Position numbers and translations under genes: made by a program
Assembly: GCF_050003625.1 (NCBI RefSeq)
Contig: NC_134398.1
Location: forward strand, 74,701,635-74,765,634
DNA from: Haematobia irritans
Lineage: Eukaryota; Arthropoda; Insecta; Diptera; Muscidae
Direction: 5' to 3'
Length of the DNA: 64,000 nucleotides
Notes under the pieces: model-generated
Databases searched by the model: none
Seen by the model: the letters and a program-made list of their open reading frames with translations, nothing else
What the model was told of the DNA's origin: nothing
Shown here: piece by piece, positions 43,559 through 54,950 of the stretch
How the letters are laid out: every line of letters starts with the position of its first letter
How positions within the stretch are numbered: position 1 is the first letter of the stretch

Positions 43559-44845
43559 AAGGGTGATACGGTCAAAATTTGGTCAAGGGAAAACGCGTGT
43601 AAATCGGTGAAATCGTTTATTTAAAAATCAAATTAAATTTCTTTTTCAAGTTCAATTAGTATAAAATTCAGGAAAAATATTCAGTTAGGCTTTCGCTTTT
43701 CCAAATCCGAATTGCCGGGCCTCACGCTTGACACCTGCCATCAGATTTTGTACAGCCACCTTGTCCACCTTCTTCGCCGCAGAAAGCCAGTTTGCCTTGA
43801 ACTGCTGCTCGTCCTTAGCAGTTTTTTTGGTCTTCTTTGACAATAGCCCAGTATTTCTCAATTGGGCGGAGCTCTGGCGTGTTGGGAGGGTTCTTGTCCT
43901 TGGGAACCACCTGCACGTTGTTGGTGGCGTATCACTCCATGGCCTTTTTACCGTAATGGCAAGATGCCAAATCCGGCCAAAATAGTATGGAACAACCGTG
44001 TTTCTTCAGGAAAGGCAGCAGACGTTTATTCAAACACTCTTTCACGTAAATTTCTTGGTTGACAGTCCCGGAAGCTATGAAAATGCTGCTTTTCAAGCCA
44101 CAGGTACAGATGGCTTGCCAAACCAGATATTTCTTTGCGAACTTTGACAGTTTTATGTGCTTGAAAATATCTGCTACCTTTCCCCTTCCTTTTGCCGTAT
44201 AAAACTCCTGTCCCGGAAGCTGCTTTAGTCGGCTTTGACGTAGGTTTCGTCGTCCATTACCACGCAGTCAAACTTCGTCAGCATCGTCGTGTACAGCCTC
44301 CGGAAACGCGTTTTGGCCGTCGTATTTTGTTTATCATCGCGATTTGGAGTCACTACCTTCTTGTAAGTCGATAGTCCGGCTCGTTCTTTGGTTCGATGCA
44401 CGGTTGTAGACGATACACCCAGCTTATTTGCGGTATCTCGGAGAGAGAGGTTAGGGTTTCGCTTGAAACTACCGGCAACTCTCTTTGTCGTCTCAGCGGC
44501 TTCCGGTTTTCGATTTCCCCCCGATCCAGGCTTCCTGGCCGTCGACAAACGTTCCCCAAACACTTTAATTACATCTGTAACGGTTGATTTGGCAACTTTT
44601 AGCGATTTTGCCAGCTTTGCGTGCGAGTAGCTCGGATTTTCGCGATGCGCGAGCAAAATTTTGATACGCTGCTCTTCTTGCTTGGACGGCATTTTGACAA
44701 CTGAAGAGTAAATTCCAAAATCAAAATAGGAGCAACATTCTACACACACACACCTTCAAAATGAGGGGTGTTCAGGTTTTTTAAATGCAAAATTTAAAGA
44801 AATACGTCAAGTTTATATTGACCAAATTTTGACCGTATCACCCTT
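43559..44845 (-). mobile_element. Tc1/mariner element (DD37E type), copy A
   Basis: 1287 bp with terminal inverted repeats AAGGGTGATACGGTCAAAAT / complement at the other end, flanked by TA at 43557-43558 and 44846-44847. It encodes a broken transposase on the minus strand and sits in the J6 3' UTR. Confidence 0.9.
43680..44692 (-). pseudogene. Mariner DD37E transposase, copy A
   Basis: Start MPSKQEEQRIKILLAHRENP at 44692, helix-turn-helix region (AKLAKSLKVAKSTVTDVIKV; LSLRDTANKLGVSSTTVHRT), then the first catalytic Asp in CVVMDDETYVKAD. A 1-nt loss right after (GACTAAAGCAG) stops the frame. The rest, in another frame, has FWPDLASCHYGKK (second Asp) and NTPELRPIEKYW (Glu). In the 52-kb copy 37 residues separate them, as in the ITmD37E family. 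Here a Trp codon before that Glu has become TGA and a further shift follows. Confidence 0.8.
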
Positions 44846-45000
44846 TAGGCTGGGCCGGCCTGCCATATTATTTACTATAAAATCAAAAGCTATAATCCTA
44901 GAAAAAATTTATAGATTGCTAGGAATAAGAATTTAAATGATAAATTAAAATTATATTGTATACGAATGAATTTTGATAAATAAAACTAAACTAAACTAGC

Positions 45001-45360
45001 GGCCACACAATTAATACCGTTGTGACAGTGTTTGTGTGCATACCTCGTGAAGTGAAATTATAAGCGAAAAAAAGTGTCTTCTAAGCAAATTGCTGTTTTG
45101 CCGTTGGCTTTTTAGTTTGGCGGACTGGTAATTTTACCGACGGCTTTTTAATAGGCTTAGCAGTTTTGTGTTTTGCCGACGGATATTCAAAATTCACACT
45201 TCACAATTGGCACTGAGCTGAAACAAAATTTAATCTCTGGGCAGTTTGAAACAGCGAACTTAATCTCTAAATTCTTGGCTAGACTGGTTAGCTTACCAGC
45301 GTTTTTGAGAAGTAAGAGAACGCAGCAGAAAAGCTGCCAATTTCAATTTTTTTTTTTCAA
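45001..45360 (+). other. Probable LINE 5' block interrupted by J6
   Basis: The first 59 bp match the minus strand of 19501-19560 almost exactly. The rest is AT-rich with 'ttttgccg' and 'gacggctttttaataggctt' repeats and no gene. It ends in a T tract (about 45347-45358) that is the 3' oligo(A) tail of J1. Confidence 0.5.
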
Positions 45361-45840
45361 TTTTCAAATTTAGGTTTTATTGGTCAATATTTTCTTAAAC
45401 TAATACTGTTGAAACCTTACAACTATATTTTTCGTAGCTGATAGCCTAAGTAGCTAATGCTAGATTTTTTCTCTATTATTCTTATATTTACTATAAGTTT
45501 AATAAATAAATAAATAAATAAATAAATAATATTTTTCAACTACATACATATAATATAATACTTTTCTAAATTTATCTATATAATACATTATGCGGCTTAA
45601 ACTATTTATTTAAGCTTGTCACTATTTCAAAATTTTTTACATTAAACATAATGTCCCTGAAAAAAATACTACTCAAAACAGGGGCCATAACATTTTTATT
45701 ATTATCTCACATAAAACTAATACTTAAAACTAAAAATTCAAAAAATATTATTTTCTTTGATTTTCCTCGACCTTTTTTATGTTATAATAACAAATTAATG
45801 ATTTTTCAAGCTCGAATTATAATAACATTAATTTGTTATT

Positions 45841-46830
45841 ATAATTCACTGTAAACAGTGTCGTCCACGTCTAGCGCACCATAACGTCTCTGATAGAAAA
45901 CGAGCCTCTCGTCCCAAAGAGAAGTCCCTGTCTATCTAACCGTAACAAACATATCGGTGGTCGATATGTCAAATGAGGAAGATTGGCCTGACTGATGTCC
46001 TCTACCAAGCAACCCCTTACTAACGGATTATCTACAAAAGAAGCCCTATCTAGAAAATTTAATGCATTTCTAATCAGAAACACATCAATCCTATCAATTC
46101 CTGCAGAGTCGTAGATAGATTGGCTAGAAGGTCTCCGCCATATTCCATCTTCTCCTCTAACAGGCCCTAAACCTAAACAAGAAGCTAAAATCTTCCTCTC
46201 CCATACTCTGAGCAATTCCATTTGGTGGAAAGAAATTCCATACCAAATTGGAAAGGCGTAGGCGATGATATGCCTAATGATTTGTCGATAAATCAATAGG
46301 ATACAAGTTCTTATCCACATTAAGCCATAGTCGCCACATATCAAAATATGTAGATAGTTCTCCAAAGTAATGATTTAACCTGTCATTGACAACCGCTGCA
46401 TCTGCTTCTGATGCTGCTACAAATATGTCGTCAGCATATATCAGAAGTAAATCTCCAGATGGTGGTTGCGGTATATAACTAATAAAAATGTTGTACAAGA
46501 CCGGACCCAGTAAAGAACCCAGGGGTACACCTGTCCTTACCCTATCACTAGAGTAGTCATCGCCTACTCTAACCCTAAATGTCCTGTCCCTAAAAAAGTC
46601 CGCGACGATCCTACATAAACTAGTATCAAAGCCTAATACTCTCATTTTGTATATGAGAGCATCATGCCAGACACTATCAAATACCCTAGAGAAGTCGAGA
46701 CTAACGGCGATAGTCACGCGACGTCTATTAAGCGACCTAACCACATGATCCCCGAGCACTGTCAGAGCATGTGTTGTGGAGAGCCCTTGTCTAAAGCCAA
46801 ATTGGTTATCAGACAAGATCGACCTATCGT
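45841..46830 (-). pseudogene. J1 ORF2, RT and C-terminal region
   Basis: Right to left: SDNQFGFRQGLSTTHALTVL, VSLDFSRVFDSVWHDAL, GVPLGSLLGPVLYN (Leu replacing the usual Gln), YADD at 46427-46438, WLNVDKN, then a deletion to IYRQIIRHIIAYAFPIWYG, and the tail SQSIYDSAGIDRIDVFL, ASFVDNPLVRGCLVED. The last part is shifted. It is the only J1-J3 copy that keeps YADD. The upstream RT is missing beyond 46830. Confidence 0.8.
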
Positions 46831-47359
46831 ATGAAGTTTATCGAAATATTTATACACCAAAATATTTATGCTCAAACTCCAGGATATATATAATTGATTA
46901 ATGCGATATAATGAATATATGAAATAATAAAAGAAGCTACAGATCGATCAATGACTTGAATGATAGTTCAAAGCAAATGTGTCTCACATAAGAACTAACT
47001 CAAATTTGGGTCAAACAAAAATATCATTGAGGTATATGCATTCTGAACCCATCAACCGCATCTTCAGGAGTCGAAAAAAGTTAACATCTCATTTTATTTT
47101 TTACATACGGGAATAAAACAAAGTCATTCGGAGCATAGTCAGAGTTATAATGAGGGTGACCCATCAAATCGATGGTTGAGGTGCTCAAAAATGCAGGTGT
47201 TCGTGAGATGCCGTCCATAAATAATAATAAGGAGATATATCATTTGAGGAGCGCCGCAGTCAACATTTACATGAAAAAATCTTCAAAGAATTAATTAAAT
47301 GAACCATACTATGGATTCAATTAAAAAATTCATGCATTTGTCTGAATTTTATGTGTTTT
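46831..47359. other. AT-rich stretch without recognisable feature
   Basis: No coding region or repeat family recognised between the broken end of J1 RT and H5. Confidence 0.4.
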
Positions 47360-48413
47360 TTTATACCCACCACCATAGAATGGTGACGGGGATATAATAA
47401 GTTTGTCATTCCGTTTGTAAGACATCGAAATATCGATTTCCGACTATATAAAGTATATATATTCTTGAACAGGGAGAAATTCTAAGACGATAAAAGCATG
47501 TCCGACTGTCTGTCTGTTGTAATCACGCTACAGCCTTCAATATTGGCGCTATCGTCCTGAAATTTGGCACAGATTCGTCTTTTGTTTGTAGGCAGGTCAA
47601 GTTCGAAGATGGGATATATCGGTCCAAGTTTTGATATAGTCCCCACATAAACCGACCTCCCGATTTGGGGACTTGGGCTTATAAAAACTGAAGTTTTTAT
47701 CCAATTTGCCTGAAATTGGAAATCTAGAGGTATTTTAGGACCATCAAAAAGTGTACCGAAAATGGTGCCTATCGGTCCATGTTTTGGTATAGCCCCCATA
47801 TAGACCGATTTCCCGATTTTGCTTCTTGGGCGTCTAGAAAGTGTACTTTCTATCCGATTTGCCTGAAATTGGAACGCTAGAAGTATTCTAGAACCATAAA
47901 GAGGTGCGCCAAAAATGGGGTGTATCGGTCGATTTTTTTATATAGCCCCCATATAGACCGATCTTCCGATTTTACTTCTTGGGCTTCTAGAATCCGTAGT
48001 TTTTATCCAATTTGCCTGAAATTTGAAATCTAGAGGTATTCTAGAACCATAAACACGTGTGTCGAAAATTTCAAGTACCGGCCCATGTTTTGATATAGCC
48101 CCCATATAGGTCAATCTCTCGATTTTACTTCATGGGCTTCTAGAATCCGTAGTTTTTACATAATTTGTCTGAAATTGGAAATCTGGAGGTATTCTAGGAA
48201 AATAAAGAGATGTGCCGAAAATATTGATTATCGGTCCATGTTTTGATATAACCCCCATATAGACCGATTTCCCGATTTTACTTCTTGGGCTTCTAGAATC
48301 CGTAGTTTTTACCCAATTTGCCTGAAATTGGGAATCTAGAGGTATTCTAGGAAAATACAGAGATGTGCCGAAAATGGAGATTATCGGACCATGTTTCGAT
48401 ATAGCCCCCATAT
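47360..48413 (-). mobile_element. Helentron/DINE-1-like element H5
   Basis: The left end is a hairpin (47361-47394, ACCCACCACCAT / ATGGTGACGGGGAT), then 'ataataagtttgtcattccg', a GTCTGTCTGT microsatellite (about 47497-47520) and about five 150-bp units with 'gatatagcccccatatagac' and 'tgggcttctagaatccgtag'. Its right end is missing; it stops abruptly where a mariner fragment begins. Confidence 0.65.
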
Positions 48414-48981
48414 AGACGACGAAACCTACGTCAAATCCGACCACAAGCAGCTTCCGGGACAGGAGTTTTATACGGCAAAAGGAAGGGGAAAGGTAGCAGA
48501 TATTTTCAAGCACATAAAACTGTCAAAGTTCGCAAAGAAATATCTGGTTTGGCAAGCCATCTGTACCTGTGGCTTGAAAAGCAGCATTTTCATAGCTTCC
48601 GGGACTGTCAACCACGAAATTTACGTGAAAGAGTGTTTGAATAAACGTCTGCTGCCTTTCCTGAAGAAACACGGTTGTTCCGTACTGTTTTGGCCGGATT
48701 TGGCATCATGCCATTACGGTAAAAAGGCCGCCAACAACGTGCAGGTGGTTCCCAAGGACAAGGACCCTCCCAACACGCCAGAGCTCCGCCCAATTGAGAA
48801 ATACTGGGCTATTGTCAAGCGGGACCTAAAGAAGACCAAAAAAACTGCTAAGGACGAGCAGCAGTTCAAGGCAAACTGGCTTTCTGCGGCGAAGAAGGTG
48901 GACAAGGTGGCTGTACAAAATCTGATGGCAGGTGTCAAGCGTGAGGCCCGGCAATTCGGATTTGGAAAAGCGAAAGCCTAA
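48391..48981 (+). pseudogene. Mariner DD37E transposase C-terminal half, fused to H5
   Basis: An open 196-residue frame starts with 8 codons from H5 and then reads DDETYVKSDHKQLPGQEFYT, LSKFAKKYLVWQAICTCG, FWPDLASCHYGKK and NTPELRPIEKYWAIVK, to the end RQFGFGKAKA. It lacks the DNA-binding half. Unlike the other two copies it has no frameshift after the first Asp, but five residues between the second Asp and Glu (MEWYA) are deleted. Whether it is expressed is unknown; loss of spacing argues against activity. Confidence 0.8.
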
Positions 48982-49107
48982 CTGAATATTTTTCCTGAAT
49001 TTTATACTAATTGAACTTGAAAAAGAAATTTAATATGATTTTTTAAATAAACGATTTCGCCGATTTACACGCGTTTCCCTTGACCAAATTTTGACCGTAT
49101 CACCCTT
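48414..49107 (+). mobile_element. Tc1/mariner DD37E fragment, copy B
   Basis: Right half of the same element as copies A and C; the right inverted repeat ends at 49107 followed by TA. The left half and left inverted repeat are absent because of the junction with H5. Confidence 0.85.
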
Positions 49108-49109
49108 TA

Positions 49110-49146
49110 TCAATGCAAGCATCGATTTCTGAGCAAGTCACATTTA
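49110..49146 (-). pseudogene. Short Jockey ORF2 linker fragment (J1)
   Basis: 'aatgcaagcatcgatttctg' and its continuation match the J3 linker at 59588-59625, which encodes CSEIDACIN, with few differences. It shows that mariner copy B entered Jockey DNA. Confidence 0.7.
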
Positions 49147-49228
49147 TTTTTGCTTTGTACAAGTGTCAATGCGTGAACTGTGAAATTGTTATGAGTAAAT
49201 AATGTGTGTGATGTGCAAGATGAATCGG

Positions 49229-49907
49229 TAAGTATGGGGGCTATATACAATTATGAACTTGATATGGACCAATTTTTTGTGATTGTGTATCGATTTATCT
49301 GAGGGCTATATATAACTATAGACCGATATGGACCTAGTTAGACATGGTTGTTAACGGCCATATACTAGCACAATGACTCGGATGTAATTTGTTCCTCCAA
49401 GAGGCTCCAAAACCAAATCTCGGGATCGGTTTATATGGGGGCTACATATGATTATGAACTGATATGGACCACTTTTGGCATGGTTGTTAAATATCATATA
49501 CTACCACCACGTACCAAATTTCAACCGAATCGGATGAATTTTGCATCTCCATAAGGCACCGGAGGTCAAATCTGGGGATCGGTTTATAAGGGAGCTATAT
49601 ATAATCATGGACTGATATGAACCAATTCCTGCATGGTTGTTAGATACAATATATTAACACCACGTAACAAATTTCAACTGAATCAGATGAATTTTGCTCT
49701 TCCAAGGGGCTCCGGAGGTCAAATCTGGGGATCGGTTTATATGGGGGCTATATATAATTATTACCCGATGTGGACCAATTTTTGCATAGCTGTTAGAGAC
49801 CATATACTTACACCATGTACCAAATTTCTATAATATTTCTAATATTTCGATGTGTTACAAACGGAATGACAAAGTTAATATACCCCCATCCTATGGTGGA
49901 GGGTATA
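49229..49907 (+). mobile_element. Helentron/DINE-1-like element H6 (H2 subfamily)
   Basis: Four degenerate units with 'gggggctatatataattat' and 'ggaccaatttttgcat', and a terminal hairpin at 49879-49906 (ACCCCCATCCTATGGTGGAGGGT). The microsatellite zone is deleted. It lies between J1 linker and endonuclease pieces. Confidence 0.6.
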
Positions 49908-50025
49908 ATAAAATGAATTCTATTGTTTTGTTTTCAAAAATGTATGCTACTTCAATTTTATTCAGTCTACTCCACTTTTTTCCAAAATCTACTTCACTCA
50001 ATTTTTCACTAGCGGCAGCACTGAT

Positions 50026-50600
50026 CTTTACACACGTTCCCCCTATTGAACCTAAATCTATTTCTATTCGTTCGCTCCTCCCCCTGCACGTTCGCGCCTA
50101 ATCTGAGTATATATCGAACACCTATCCATATCAAACACGTGTCCTGAATTCAGCTTATGTTCGGCCATAAGCATGACATCAGGCCAATGTCTATCTAAAA
50201 ATAATTTAAGATAATGTCTCTTCAGTCGTGATACCACTGAATTGACATTTGCAAAAACTATTTTCATTTCCCTAGTCATCGCATAACGAATCAACAACTG
50301 ACATCATAGCGCCGCAGATGTCCCCTTTCTCTATCGGTGCTCTTACGTCATCCATACGCCGACGCAACACGACCTACCTGTGTTGCTGTCCTTTATGACC
50401 GCAACACGTGCGTTGGCCGTAGAGGTTGGCTTTGGGATTTTCCCTTCGGACCGCTTAGCCAATAAAGATTGCCTATAAGGGCAATTGTTCGAATTTGCTG
50501 AGTGACCGCTCACTCCACAATTTGCACACCTGAGCACGAACTCAGGTTGCATGCTAACCGCGCCTGTCGCACTGTCCCTAACAGCTACGACGCGTGTTAC
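50026..50600 (-). pseudogene. J1 ORF1 C-terminal zinc part and ORF2 endonuclease start
   Basis: Minus strand from the right: ORF1 knuckle CANCGVSGHSANSNNC (about 50500), TSTANARVAVIKDSNTGR, a deletion, then ORF2 start REMKIVFANVNSVVSRLKRH (about 50265), DVMLMAEHKLNSGHVFDMD, ending near the beginning of the endonuclease. It closely matches J3 (60050-60800). Homology stops near 50600. Confidence 0.8.
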
Positions 50601-50971
50601 GTGCCCTCACATCCGTAAGTGTATCCAGCGGGAAATGGAAGCTACGTGGAATCAATGATGGAAGTGGAAGTGTTCATTTCAAAATAACATTGGGTTTGAT
50701 TGGAGACCAAGGCCTTGCCTCTCGCTGCTAGTCGTATACCTTCTAGAGGTTGTGAAGTCGATGCCATGTTATCATGCCTTCGAAAGAAGGCCTGGACAGG
50801 AAGGCATAAAAGAAAGCGTGTAAAAATAAAAATTTTGAAGGCAAGGTTGACTATGAAGTGAACATTGCCCTAACACCTTTTAAGTTAGAATTTAATCAGA
50901 CTTACATTTCCTATACAGTTTACCTGATTCTTGTGATTTTAATATTTACCTCATATGTATTTTTATTTTTC

Positions 50972-51046
50972 TGCTCCATCGGGATTTGAACCGGGATTCT
51001 CGTGATTGGTATCCTACACTCATCCACTGGCCTACGACACATTTAT
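50972..51046 (-). repeat. tRNA-like sequence, probably a degenerate SINE head
   Basis: On the minus strand 'taggccagtgg' resembles an A box and GGTTCAAATCC is a good B box 30-odd bp later. The arms around the B box do not pair as a T stem, so this is not a functional tRNA gene. It could be the head of a second SINE family or a tRNA pseudogene. Confidence 0.35.
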
Positions 51047-51237
51047 GTGATCTGGGCGTCAAAACGTAAACTTAAGCTACACCTGAGGTCATTCCCTGTT
51101 CCCTTCTGTGGGAAGTGAACGTATAATGGGTATTGGATCTTTTATATGTTACGGAGAATGTCTTCTATAAATTAGGAGCAACTAGACACAAGCAAATTAT
51201 TAGCTTGGCAGCTAACAAAGAATGAGTATGAGATCCT

Positions 51238-52035
51238 TTTCATACCTGACGTCACAGAATGGCATAATAAGGGAGGTATAATAAGTTTGTCATTCCGTGC
51301 GTAGCACAACAAAATATCTATTTGCGATTATATACAGTGTATATATATCTGATTAGTGGAAAATGAAAAGATGATATTATTGTTAAATTTATTTTTTCGA
51401 AATTTTCCACATACCAATGAAATTTTCGTTTTTTGTAAGAATGTCTCATACATTTTATGAACTAAACGTGGGTATATATTCAATGACCGTACATATAAAT
51501 TCCATATGAATTAAAGCAAAAGAAAATTATCGTACGATAGAATTAACTTTATAAATGCACACCGAATTTGGTTGAAATTTGCACTGAGAGTTCAATTAAA
51601 ATTTTAGCAATTTGTGCCAAATTTTATTAAAATCGGCTCAGAATTAGACAAAGCCCTACATATGTATATGGTTTTCCGCTTTTAGCACATATGGCCAAAA
51701 TACCCACATGCTCCTTGTAAAATCTTCACTGTTAAGTCGAAAACTCGCAAAAATGATTAAAATTTACCTATACTCTAATTTTTATATATCGAGTTATAAA
51801 TCACAAATGAAGATTTGTGAAATTTTATGAAATTTAAATATTTCCAATATTTTTTTACTAACATTATGGTCCGTCCCGGTCATGAACCAATTTAAATTTT
51901 GAGTCTAGACATTTTGTGAATGTTAAAAAAATTCCCAAATCGGTTCATATTTAAACAAATTTGAAGGTGTTAAGATATTGGTATACATAGTGGTGAAGGG
52001 TATAATATAGCCGTTTTAGACTTTCCTTACTTGTT
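51238..52035 (-). mobile_element. Helentron/DINE-1-like element H7, decayed
   Basis: A degenerate hairpin at about 51240-51282, then 'aataagtttgtcattccgtg' and, at the right end, 'gggtataatatagccg' and 'ttagactttccttacttgtt', the same right terminus as H1. The interior is H1-like but diverged, and the microsatellite is gone. Confidence 0.55.
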
Positions 52036-52499
52036 TAATATGAGAATGAGTTTATTCGTGTTTTCCTATTAGACTTTACGATTCGCATTAAAAAAGATAT
52101 CAATTTCATACCGTGAAATAAGTTGTCAAAATTACTAGAGAGAAAGGGCGGAGCTAATCTATCAAAGACAATTTGTTTGCTTCTTTAACTCTCAAAGAAG
52201 AAATGTCGCTTTTATTTTCACCTAAAGTCAGATTCAATTCCACGAATTCAAGATTGGATTAAAACTGTCCCTCTTAATCATGGATGCATATTTTTTTTGG
52301 GATAGAGTAAAAAATGAGTCTATGTGTTTTAAAAATTATCATAAATATAAAAAAATGAATTTTCGTTCTTATAACAGCAATGTAAAGGGTGATACGGTCA
52401 AAATTTGGTCAATATAAACTGAACACCCCTCATTTTGAAGGTGTGTGTGTAGAATGTTGCTCCTATTTTGATTTTGGAATTCACTCTTCAGTTGTCAAA

Positions 52500-53927
52500 A
52501 TGCCGTCCAAGCAAGAAGAGCAGCGTATCAAAATTTTGCTTGCGCATCGCGAAAATCCGAGCTACTCGCACGCAAAGCTGGCAAAATCGCTAAAAGTTGC
52601 CAAATCAACCGTTACAAATGTAATTAAAGTGTTTGGGGAACGTTTGTCGACAGCCAGGAAGTCTGGATCGGGGGGAAATCGAAAACCGGAAGCCGCTGAG
52701 ACGACAAAGAGAGTTGCCGGTAGTTTCAAGCGAAACCCTAACCTCTCTCTCCGAGATGCCGCAAATAAGCTGGGTGTATCGTCTACAACCGTGCATCGAG
52801 CCAAAAAACGAGCCGGACTATCGACTTACAAGAAGGTAGTGACTCCAAATCGCAATGATAAAAAAATACGACGGCCAAAACGCGATCCCGGAGGCTGTAC
52901 ACGACGATGCTGACGAAGTTTGACTGCGTGGTCATGGACGACGAAACCTACGTCAAAGCCGACTAAAGCAGCTTCCGGGACAGGAGTTTTATACGGCAAA
53001 AGGAAGGGGAAAGGTAGCAGATATTTTCAAGCACATAAAACTGTCAAAGTTCGCAAAGAAATATCTGGTTTGGCAACCATCTGTACCTGTGGCTTGAAAA
53101 GCAGCATTTTCATAGCTTCCGGGACTGTCAACCCAGAAATTTACGTGAAAGAGTGTTTGAATAAACGTCTGCTGCCTTTCCTGAAGAAACACGGTTGTTC
53201 CGTACTGTTTTGGCCGGATTTGGCATCTTGCCATTACAGTAAAAAGGTAGTGACTCCAAATCGCGATGATAAACAAAATACGACGGCCAAAGCGCGATCC
53301 CGGAGGCTGTACACGACGATGCTGACGAAGTTTGACTGCGTGGTAATGGACGACGAAACTTACGTCAAAGCCGACTAAAGCAGCTTCCGGGAGTTTTATA
53401 CGGCAAAAGGAAGGGGAAAGGTAGCAGATATTTTCAAGCACATAAAACTGTCAAAGTTCGCAAAGAAATATGTGGTTTGGCAAGCCATCATCTGTATCTG
53501 TGGCTTGAAAAGCAGCATTTTCATAGCTTTCGGGACTGTCAACCAAGAAATTTACGTGAAAGAGTGTTTGAATAAACGTCTGCTGCCTTTCCTGAAGAAA
53601 CACGGTTGTTCCGTACTGTTTTGGCTGGATTTGGCAACTTGCCATTACGGTAAAAAGGCCATGGAGTGGTACGCCGCCAACAACGTGCAGGTGGTTCCCA
53701 AGGACAAGAACCCTCCCAACACGCCAGAGCTCCGCCCAATTGAGAAATACTGGGCTATTGTCAAGCGGAACCTAAAGAAGACCAAAAAAACTGCTAAGGA
53801 CGAGCAGCAGTTCAAGGCAAACTGGCTTTCTGCGGCGAAGAAGGTGGACAAGGTGGCTGTACAAAATCTGATGGCAGGTGTCAAGCGTGAGGCCCGGCAA
53901 TTCGGATTTGGAAAAGCGAAAGCCTAA
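52500..53927 (+). pseudogene. Mariner DD37E transposase, copy C
   Basis: The start MPSKQEEQRIKILLAHRENP leads through the helix-turn-helix region to about 52860, where the frame shifts. CVVMDDETYVKAD then occurs twice (about 52928 and 53340) because of the duplication, each time followed by the same 1-nt loss (GACTAAAGCAG). The last part (53472-53927) is open with FWLDLATCHYGKKAMEWYAA and NTPELRPIEKYW, spaced 37 residues. It cannot yield a transposase. Confidence 0.85.
52835..53656 (+). repeat. 411-bp tandem duplication in mariner copy C
   Basis: 'ggtagtgactccaaatcgc' starts at 52835 and again at 53246. The junction has short homology (AAGG) between 'aagaagg' and 'aaaaagg', pointing to slippage or unequal exchange. 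The units differ by a few substitutions and small indels. Confidence 0.9.
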
Positions 53928-54055
53928 CTGAATATTTTTCCTGAATTTTATACTAATTGAACTTGAAAAAGAAATTTAATTTGATTTTTTAAATAAACGA
54001 TTTCATCGATTTACACGCGTTTTCCCTTGACCAAATTTTGACCGTATCACCCTTT

Positions 54056-54523
54056 AGGTCCTTCTTTTTTCAATTCCCAAAGAAGGCACAGAATAATGTT
54101 TGTGGACATTTTTTAGAAAGAAAGTGCAAGGCATTTTAGCATTCATGATTGGAGAAGGCATATGGGAAGGTGTTAAGGATCCGAAATTCATGGGTTAAGA
54201 AGGCATGATTTTTGCGGTACTTCGCAATTTTCCCGCTGGGTATTTCCCACCCTATTGTAGCTGGCAGAAATAACGATGTTAGCATAATAATGCAAAAATA
54301 TTTAAATATGGCAATGGATCAATGAACGATATTAACATCGTCATCGAATTCATCGCTAATAGCAATAATATATTAAAACCCAATTAGCGCTTTTAAGTTA
54401 GTCTTAAGATTCGAGTTAATAAATAAAGATTGAAAACTTAAGTTTTCCAATTCGTTTCATTTTTTTCTCCTAAGAGAATCTCCATTAAACATAATTCGCG
54501 CGGTTTTGGAACGCGATGCGGCA
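54056..54523. other. Non-coding stretch between mariner C and J1 5' end
   Basis: No gene recognised; an AATAAATAAAG near 54418 might be a polyadenylation signal of an unknown element. Confidence 0.35.
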
Positions 54524-54632
54524 ACGTCAGACATGTTTAACTTTAGTTCACTTTAAACACGGGAAACTGCCTAAAAAATTTTACCTTAATAGTGAAATTG
54601 AGAAACGCATTGGAGGCAGCAGTAAAAAGTTC
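54524..54632 (-). other. J1 5' UTR and ORF1 start codon
   Basis: The minus strand holds ATG within 'aaacatgtctgac', preceded by a leader matching that of J3 (62004-62150), including 'attttaccttaat' and 'aaattgagaa' on the plus strand. The right edge touches the 3' end of J2 at 54632/54633. Confidence 0.65.
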
Positions 54633-54950
54633 AATTTTTCCGTTTTATTGGTCAATATTTTCTTAAATATTAAATATTTTCTTAAGCTGAAACCTTACAA
54701 CTACATTTTTCAACTACATACATACATATTTACTTATATTTAGCGTATATATAATACTTTTCTAAATTTATCTATATAATACCACAATACAGCTTAAACT
54801 ATTTATTTAGGCTAGTCACTATTTCAAATTCTCTACATTAAACAAAATTTCCCTGAAAAATTGCTACTAAAAACAGGGGCCTTAACGTTTTTATTATAAT
54901 TTCACTTAAAACTAAAAATTAAAAAATATTTACAATTTCCCTAAGAGCTA

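Larger units (their letters stand above)
43198..44996 (+). mobile_element. 5'-truncated Jockey copy J6 with 14-bp target duplication
   Basis: Flanked by the perfect repeat 'tagcggccacacaa' at 43184-43197 and 44997-45010. It contains the last codons of ORF2, a 3' UTR and a tail 'aataaaactaaactaaact'. A DD37E mariner (43559-44845) lies in the 3' UTR. Typical outcome of incomplete target-primed reverse transcription. Confidence 0.9.
52385..54054 (+). mobile_element. Tc1/mariner element (DD37E type), copy C, with internal duplication
   Basis: Complete inverted repeats (AAGGGTGATACGG... and complement) and flanking TA at 52383-52384 and 54055-54056. At 1670 bp it is 383 bp longer than copy A, largely because of a 411-bp internal tandem duplication. 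Confidence 0.9.
45347..54632 (-). mobile_element. Jockey-clade copy J1, dispersed by insertions
   Basis: Pieces in one order and strand: 5' UTR and start codon (54524-54632), ORF1 zinc part and endonuclease start (50026-50600), linker (49110-49146), RT and C-terminus (45841-46830), 3' UTR and A tail (45347-45840). Between them lie H5, H6, H7 and two mariners. Assignment of all pieces to one copy is inferred from order and orientation. Its 5' end touches the 3' end of J2. Confidence 0.6.

Noticed and set aside
44388..44630. Plus-strand open frames opposite the mariner transposase (also 43728-43985, 52562-52804, 53645-53884)
   Set aside because: They are antisense shadows of the transposase and recur at each mariner copy.
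50972..51046. tRNA gene on the minus strand
   Set aside because: The B box is good but the T arm does not pair and the acceptor stem is poor, so only a tRNA-like relic is listed.
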